Source: Edaphochlamys debaryana (taxonomy: Eukaryota; Chlorophyta; Chlorophyceae; Chlamydomonadales). From it: a stretch of DNA of 64,000 nt. Of this stretch, positions 58,001 to 64,000 are shown piece after piece. The position numbers and the translations under genes were made by a program. The stretch's first letter is position 1. Each line of letters begins with the position of its first letter. The notes under the pieces were generated by a model. The model was not told the DNA's origin. It was given only the letters and a program-made list of their open reading frames with translations, and ran no database searches. The stretch is taken from assembly GCA_016858145.1 (NCBI GenBank), contig JAEHOE010000112.1, positions 186,001-250,000 of the forward strand, read 5' to 3'.

Positions 58001-59409
58001 TGGCGCTGGCGCCGGGGGTGGCGCACGGGGGGCTGACGCGGGACGAGTACGCGGCCATGATGCGGGTGGGGGAGGGGGGGTGGGGGCGTGGGAGGGGGGT
58101 GGGGTGAAAGGCGGGGTTGAGGGCTTGGGGGCTTGGGGGCTTGGGGGGAGGAGCAAGGACGCAGGAAAGGAGGTCAGGCTTTGCGGAGCCGCTCGCGACA
58201 ACGCCACTCCTACACCCCTTCTCCCCGCCCCTCCCCCCCTCTCATCCTCCCCGCCCCTCAGGGCCTTCTGCGCCTGGGCCTGGCCCTCAACCGGGCGGTG
58301 GTGTGGCCCTGGGTGCCCTGTGAAGCGCCCATGCTGCGGGCGGCGGGGGCGGCCTACGACCCGGCCGCGGCGGGGCACCGGGTGCCGTGGGGGGACTACA
58401 TGGACCTGCAGGCGGCCATACCCTTCGCCATGGGGGCCACCGACCTGAAGAAGGTGGGGGGGAGGGAGGAGGGAGGTGGGAGGGAGGAGGCAGGGAGCAG
58501 AGTGAGGGAGCCGTTGGGAGGCGGCCCGATCGAGGGAGCCATTGCGAAGGATATCCAGGTCGGTGGCAGGGCGCGACGCTGGTGAACGGAGAGCTGCTAG
58601 CGCCACGGCACCCCAAATGAAGTGAGGCGGCCTGCTTGATTGCCCCCATATGCCCCTCAACTCTACCCTCATCTCCTCCCGCCCCCCAGCACGGGCTCCC
58701 CTGCTTCGTGTGCGCCGCCAACAAGCTGAGCTGCGTGCGCGGCGGCACGCGCCCCGGCGCCTCCGCCTCCGCCCCCCGGGGCCTGCTGGCCAACGAGTTC
58801 GACCACTGGCTGGGGCTGCCGCAGCAGGAGGGCGCGCGGGCCATCACACCGGCCAACACCGTGCAGGTGTGTGTGGGGGAGCGGGGACGAGCTGGGCGGG
58901 GCGAAGGAAGGGACGGCATGCACGGACGGTGAGGGCCCGCTTCCTCTTGCACCCACCTTGCCTGTGGGTGGGTTAAGGCCGACACCCCCGCCCCTGCTCC
59001 CCCCCCGCAGGACATCCTGGCGGCCGCGGGCGGCAGCAAGGCCCCGCCCCCCTCCGCCCCCTTGGGCCCCGCGCCCCTCCTCAACCTCACCCTGACCGAC
59101 CTGGAGCTCCTGGCCGCCCAGCCCGCCGTCAGCGTGCAGGCCGCACCGGGCCCCGGCGCCGCCCCCGCCGCCTTCCCCGCCCCCGCCCCCGTGCTGTGGC
59201 TGCGCGGCCCCGTGGCGGTGCCTGCGCTGCCCTCCCCCGAGGCGGAGCGCGTGTTCGAGAAGGCGGCCGCCATGTGCTGCGCGCTGCAGAGCCCCGTGAC
59301 CCCGGAGTGCATACACCGCCCGCCCAGCGCGCAGCGGAGGCTGCTGGCGGAGGCGGCGGGGCAGGGGGAAGCAGGGGGCCGGGGGCGTAGACGTAACAGG
59401 CGGCGGTAG
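55012..59409 (+). CDS. DxD glycosyltransferase (nucleotide-diphospho-sugar transferase, GT77/PF03407-like)
   Basis: Twelve exons give 791 residues: 55012-55278, 55423-55503, 55723-55991, 56152-56232, 56398-56539, 56756-56884, 57080-57260, 57402-57673, 57880-58065, 58262-58453, 58690-58866 and 59011-59409. All phases close. The N-terminus has a hydrophobic stretch (LRCLTTVLVALASLCSA), either a signal peptide or type II anchor, as expected for a Golgi/ER enzyme. The catalytic core has VVRHGYSTMVMDTDTAPLGDL with the metal/nucleotide-binding DTD at residues 170-172, and NVNGGFYYVRNASRSGPVAYLLYDNI, the family's 'NxGFyyvR' block. The donor sugar and acceptor are unknown; related algal and plant enzymes modify cell-wall glycoproteins. 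Residues ~350-790 (CVFWHHPRR, WDYDLALRLDP and beyond) have no recognised domain. The first intron has a GC donor (CAG|GCAAGC). The tail is Arg-rich. Confidence 0.75.
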
Positions 59410-60098
59410 CGCGGGATGTGGTGGTTAAGGGGGTCCGAGGTGGCCCTGCGACACTGATTGAATGAACGGGAACACGCTGACGAATGAATGATGCCAGCGG
59501 GGGTCTGGGAGGATGGCGTTTGGTGGAAGGCTGCTGCAGTATATCTGCGGTGCGTTCTAGGTGTTGTGGGGCGGTTCGACCGTGTGTGCTGTGCGCATGG
59601 TGAAAGGTTGAGCTCCTCCCGCTTACATTGCCCGTCGCTGCATCCTACGCACGCTACACGGCTACAGCGGCGAGGGCTTCGCCACGACCAGTCCCAGCAC
59701 CTGAGGCCCCAGTCCCCCTACGGTATGCACGGCTACAGCGGCGAGGGCCATGACCAGTCCCAGCACTTGCAAGACCACCGTATCTAGCTTCGTCCCTCCC
59801 GCCAGCTCCACCTTCCCAGGGGCACGTAGACGCCGCATTCCCTGTCGCACACGTCACCTGTCAACCCGCACGGAGGCCCCAAGCCAGGTACAACTTGATC
59901 CGGTCATCCCTCACGGCCAAGAATCAACGATGACCAAGTGAACAGTGGCACCAGCATCCTAGTTACGAGGCCGTCACGGTCGCCCGCCATACCCCAGCGT
60001 TACCCCACGGCACCCTTGCCCCAGTTACGGCACTGACGCCCCATCCCCTGTCACACGTGTCACTCGTGTCGCCAGGCCCCGAGCCACTCCCTCCTCCC
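59410..60098. other. Intergenic DNA with a ~72-bp imperfect direct repeat
   Basis: No gene. CACGGCTACAGCGGCGAGGGC followed shortly by GACCAGTCCCAGCAC occurs near 59656-59700 and again near 59728-59767. The rest carries several GTCAC/CACGT words but nothing I can name. Confidence 0.5.
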
Positions 60099-60488
60099 TC
60101 ACAGCCTCGGACACGGTGCGTCCAGGAAGTCCCTCAGCATCTTTGCGCCCCTCGCCCCCATGACCCCCTCCAGCGCCGACAGGGGCATCGCAGCCAGGGC
60201 CGCCAGGCTGGGCGCAGCGGCCATGAGCGGGCGGAAGTTGGAGTCTGAGGGGGGAAGGGGGGACGAGACGGGGCAGGTGGGAGGGGAAACATCGGGGCCC
60301 GAGAGCAAGGCCCCGCTTCGCCCTCCCCGCCCGCTCTCCCACACGCACGCACCTGTGACCCCCGGCAGCCTCCTCAGCAGCTCCACCGCCGCCTGGTTCA
60401 CCAGCGACTCAGCGGGGCCGCCCCCCACAGCCCCCGCAGCGCCCGGCAGCGGTGCCCCGTGCTGCAGGGAGGCGAGCAGAAACACCAT
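60099..60488 (-). pseudogene. XPF (ERCC4) C-terminal fragment, both helix-hairpin-helix exons
   Basis: Two exons, 60488-60353 and 60244-60099. The first gives LLASLQ, GAPLPGAAGAVGGGPAES and VNQAAVELLRRLPGVTG; the second gives FRPLMAAAPSLAALAAMPLSA and MLRDFLDAPCPRL then TGA. Family knowledge: XPF ends with LPGV...(N)CRSLM......LAALS...L..ILG....A..L.DFL, the second HhH of its ERCC1-binding domain, which this matches well. Compared with the 54.0-kb fragment, about 23 codons between LLASLQ and GAPLPG are deleted (SGQDPPDPAAAALVG and more). There is no nuclease domain; upstream DNA is WHL copy D on the same strand. Confidence 0.65.
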
Positions 60489-60567
60489 GAGTACCGGTGA
60501 AGACAAGCAGCGCATAGTGTCCCCTGTGCTCGCCCCAACATCCTGGTTGCCTCGCTCTCACCTGCCC

Positions 60568-62261
60568 TCAGTTGGAGTTCCTGCTCCTCTTGCCCAGGTA
60601 AGGCAGCCCTGGCTGGCCCTTGTGGCCCGCCGGCTTGCGGGATGACGTAGCAGCAGCGCCGGCCTGCAGTGCCAGCAGGGCACCCGTTACGTGGGGGCCC
60701 ATGCATAGACCGTGCACGAAGTGAGAAGCCATATCAAGCTCCCCCCGTACCTGCCCTCCCCACCGACCCCTGCCCACCACCGGATCGTAGGCGAATACGT
60801 ACTGGCCGTCCCGCTTGAGGCCCGTGGTGACGAAACCCTTCTCCCTGCGGTGTGACGTGTCCATTCACTCATCCCGTTGCTACGGAGCACCCATGCAGAG
60901 CGCTGCGACCACGGTACTCACGGCGCCAACGTGGACCTTAAGGACATCAGCCACTGCGGCGTCGATTTACGCCCAGCGTAATTCCTGAACACCGGAAAGG
61001 ACCGCTGGGTGATGCGCCTGAGGACTAAGACGTGCCGCATACATATGTCCCACACTTGCCTCAGGTCAAGCTTGGGACCAATGTCGGGATCCGCTAGGAG
61101 GATCGCGCCGATTTCCCCTGCCGTGCCCTGGCAAGAAGAGACAGCACAGGTTTGTAAGCTAGGTAGCATACTGCGTAACTTGTGCTCAAGACTGTACCTG
61201 GCGCCCGGGGAGAGATCGGAGCGCCTGGATGGCCCAAGCCTGCAAGTGACAGCCCATGGGGGATGAGCAAAGCCCACACGAAACTGTTCACGTGGTGTGC
61301 CCCCCCGCCCCTTCACCCGCCTGACGACGCACCTTGTATGTCATGCTCTTGTTTTGGCGTCGTTTGCGCTTCTGAAGGACTGATGCACAGAGGCGCGCAC
61401 ATAGGAGGGAAGGGTAAAAACACGCCAGCTGCCCTCCCACCCTTCTATCCTTCCAACCTGCTGTCCCCAACAGCGCCATACACACCATCCTCGGGGTTGT
61501 ATCCGTTTAGCTTGAGTGCCCGTAGGCTTAACATCTTGTAGCGCAGACGAACCTTCATGCGCGGGTCTGAGGGCCAGCCTGTGGCAGGGGCGACTGACTC
61601 AACACCATTCAGTCCGCCGATCCCCCAGAAGCTAGCCTTCGACCCACCAAGCTCCGCCAGAATGCGCTTGGTGTCTTCTCGGCTTGTGTGCGTCGGCAGC
61701 TGCTTGGCTGCGCGCACGACGATCTGTACGGATGGTTTACACAGCAAGCGTTACCCAGCATTCGACGATGACCACAGGCAATGTCCAGTTGGCTCGCACC
61801 TCGAGCTCATGCGGCTTCCAGCGTAGGCCTTCACCTTGCCGGGATGCGCTTTCACGTGCAGCCATGATCCTGGTACGACCGACATTCGCCCAAGCCTCCC
61901 CCAGCCGCCGGGCGTTGCTCAGCGCCAGAGCCACCGCCGCAGCCACAGCGCCCGAGGGAGGCCGGGACCCGCCAGGCAGGGAGCGAGTGCCGCCGCGTTG
62001 GGGCTTGGCGGGTGGCGGAGGCTGGGCAAGGGCTGCAGCGTTACATGACTGCCTCCCCTTCCTATCCCCATCCTCCCCCTCCGCGAGCGCCTGCAGCCAG
62101 GCCGCGTGGCGGCCCGCGTTGGCCAGCACCGCCGCACCGGCCATGCTGACCAGCGAGGAGCCCACACCGCTGGCTGCAGGTGGGTATGCCTTCAAGCCCG
62201 GAAGATCCCTTGTAGTGCTGCTGCTGCTGTTTGGACGTGTTATTGAACCGCAAAGGCACAA
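60568..62261 (-). CDS. WHL family copy D: winged-helix-like protein, apparently intact
   Basis: Nine exons give 337 residues if the ATG at 62261 is used: 62261-61800, 61723-61648, 61578-61486, 61379-61333, 61239-61198, 61127-61060, 60984-60922, 60844-60778 and 60663-60568. All phases close with no stop, which is true of no other copy. Blocks: VSMAGAAVLANAGRHAAWLQ, SGAVAAAVALALSNARRLGE, LRWKPHELE, VVRAAKQLPTHTSREDTKRI, VRLRYKMLSLRALKLNG, KSMTYK, AWAIQALRSLPGRQ, AGEIGAILLADPDIGPKLD, GRKSTPQWLMSLRSTL, FVTTGLKRDGQYVFAYDP and the basic KGQPGLPYLGKRSRNSN. The C-terminal half looks like a winged helix, so nuclear DNA binding is a guess. The exon 6 donor is GC (AG|GCAAGT). The start could be the in-frame ATG at about 62144 (MAGAAVLANAG) instead, since 62261 is only 13 bp from the neighbour's stop. 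Confidence 0.65.
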
Positions 62262-62273
62262 AAGAAACGGCGG

Positions 62274-64000
62274 TCAGAGTGCGTGCAACTGCCCTTTCAG
62301 ATGGCCATGCGTCCCATCTCTGTGACCTCCCTCCGCCCGCGGCCCCAGCTCTCCCCCAAGCTCGGCCCCCATCTCCTCGACGCACCACCACGCCTCCTCG
62401 CGCTCCCGCCACCACTCCGCCCCGTAGTCCCGCAGCAGCTGCTCCCCGGGGGCCACGTCGCGGACCGCCACCACAACGGGCAGGGCCAGGCCGCGGACAC
62501 GCACGGGGACGACCTGGGGAGGCGGGGAGCGGGAGAGCGGGTCAAAGAGAGAGTCAAACGGATGCTCTTCTGTTCAGTCCTTTCCCAGTGTTGTACGCCC
62601 ACCCACCGTGCAGTTGGCGGCTCGTGCCGCGGCGCCTCCCTCGTCGCCCAGGTCGCTGCCCTCCAGCCAGCCCCGGGGCTGGTGGCGGGGGTCGTTGATG
62701 AGGGCCGCGAGGCTGCCGTACCCCAGCATCGACAGTTGCCAGCCGTCGGGGGAGCCTGGGGGAGGGGAGAGAAGGGAAGACGACGAGGTCAGAGCATGGA
62801 GAGAAGAGCCAGTAGGGCGCTTGATACAGAGCAGCGGCCCCAACCACCCCCACCCCGATGAGCTCTACTCCGCTCCGTGTGGTTCTAGGTGTATGGCTGC
62901 GACACCCTCCGCTCCCCACCCCGCTCCCACCTGGCATAGGCAACCGCATCGACCCCTCCAGCAGCTCCCACGCGGAGCGCACGTGCTGCCCCGCCCCGCC
63001 TCCTGACGCCGCTGCGCCCCCGCCCGCCCGCGCCTCCAGCTCCGCCCGCGCCTCCGCCCCCAGCGCCTGCCACCCGCGGGCGGCGAAGCGCCTGGCCTCC
63101 GCCCCCGGCATCACGTATCCGCCCAGCACGCCCAGCACGGCGCCCTTGCGCAGACCCACCGCAGCGAACAGCCCCGCGCCCCCGCGGCCCGCGTCCGGGC
63201 CTGGCGCCAGCCTGTCCGGCCCCAGCTGCGGCGCGTGCGGCGGCAGGTCCTTGTCGAAGGCATCGGCCAGTCCCAGCAGGTGCGCCAGCTGGCAGCGCAC
63301 CACGTACTCCCGGATGCCGGCCTCCCTCAGCCGGGCGCCGTCCAGCACGCACACCTGCAGCGCCTCGGGGGCGGCGTCGCTCAGGCCCCCGTCCAGGCCC
63401 TCTCCGCGCAGCTGCTCGCACAGAGCCGCCTCCCACGCAGCCAGGGAGCGCCGGACAGCGGGCGCCAGCGCGGGGTGGAACGTCAGGCCGCACAGCCGCA
63501 GCTCGCCCGGCTGGAGCGCGGGCGGGGCGGCGGGGGCGGAGGGCGGCAGCGGGTAGGACTGGAGATGCACTGCAGACAGGGAGGGGGCGGGTAGAAGGGG
63601 CGGGGACTCCCCCAGGGGGTGGGGCTGGGTGGGAGAGCGTCTCCCCTTCGCCCGATCGCCACCCTTCTCCTTCTTGCGGGCCCGCTTGGCCTCCGCCTGC
63701 CCCGCTGTGCCCCCCTCGGGCGGCCGCTTGCCACAGGTGGGCAGCTGAGCCGCCAGGGCCGCAAGGGAGCGGGCGTGGGCACCGGCAGGCGCTGCGCCCC
63801 TCCCCTGTGCGGCGGGCTCCGGGGCTGTGGTTGGAGGCTCCGGTGCCGCCTCCGGGGCCGTGCCAGCCTGGTGGTCCAGCCTCAGCACGAGCCCTCCCTC
63901 CGGCAGGTGGGTGAGGGTGAGCAGGTCTCCGGCCCGAGCGCCCCGCTCCCGCAGCCAGCCCCGCAGCCCCCGGGCCCGGTAGCGGCCGGTGCCTGCCTCC
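62274..64000 (-). CDS. SET-domain protein with possible B3-like N-terminal segment (5' end outside window)
   Basis: Exons: window edge-63663, 63569-62931, 62755-62607 and 62513-62274 (stop). The 93-bp intron 63662-63570 is a multiple of three without stops, so retained and spliced forms both read through. The SET hallmarks are AGRGGAGLFAAVGLRKGAVLGVLGGYV (start of SET), ALINDPRHQPRG and AANCTV (the NH.C-like block, with NDPRH in place of NHSC), and VAVRDVAPGEQLLRDYGAEWW (the terminal ELxxDYG). This suggests a protein-lysine methyltransferase, chromatin or not. At the window edge, YRARGLRGWLRERGARAGD then LLTLTHLPEGGLVLRL resembles the end of a plant B3 DNA-binding domain (GW..F....L..GD.V.F). 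That is inference from about 35 residues. A Lys/Arg-rich KRARKKEK could be a nuclear signal. Confidence 0.7.

Overview
The window looks like nuclear DNA of a GC-rich chlorophyte (green alga). Every recognisable gene is cut into short exons by GT-AG introns (a few GC-AG). The introns typically open with long G tracts and close with long C tracts. TGTAA, the usual green-algal poly(A) signal, lies 30-215 bp after three of the stop codons, and a plastid-type anthranilate synthase subunit I gene is present. There is no operon structure. No rRNA, tRNA or CRISPR array was found. Exon boundaries were read by eye from splice consensus, frame continuity and, for duplicated genes, comparison between copies.

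Layout. 0-14.8 kb: three tandem plus-strand copies (the first cut by the window edge) of a secreted beta-propeller protein collinear with the selenium-binding protein 56 / methanethiol oxidase family. Their introns form a mosaic that suggests gene conversion. 14.8-17.6 kb: repeat-bearing intergenic DNA. 17.6-20.1 kb: an RNase T2 with an unusual membrane-anchored C-terminal tail. 21.1-27.5 kb: TrpE (anthranilate synthase alpha), 12 well-supported exons plus an unresolved first exon. 28.0-33.5 kb: two tandem copies (A, B) of an unrecognised winged-helix-like family (called WHL here), each followed by a fragment of an AP-4 epsilon adaptin gene. 33.65-34.10 kb: a 450-bp non-autonomous hAT-like element with perfect TIRs and 8-bp target duplications. 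34.5-39.2 kb: a gene ending in a MYND zinc finger with a damaged internal duplication. 51.2-39.7 kb, minus strand: a giant (about 3,000 residue) DUF3638/DUF3645-type gene with one in-frame TGA where the family has Trp. 52.3-54.2 kb: WHL copy C plus an XPF (ERCC4) exon fragment. 55.0-59.4 kb: a DxD glycosyltransferase. 62.3-60.1 kb, minus strand: WHL copy D, apparently intact, followed by an XPF C-terminal fragment. 64.0-62.3 kb, minus strand: a SET-domain gene with a possible B3-like segment, running off the window.

The most unusual pattern is the WHL family. Four copies lie in 34 kb, in both orientations, and each is followed on the same strand by a piece of a conserved housekeeping gene: AP-4 epsilon behind A and B, the XPF helix-hairpin-helix region behind C and D. 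At least two copies are visibly broken, one has an unresolved last splice, and one (D) is intact and begins 13 bp after the SET gene's stop. This resembles a segmentally duplicating or gene-capturing unit more than an ordinary gene family. The other genes (amino-acid synthesis, RNA degradation, glycosylation, chromatin) have no evident shared pathway.
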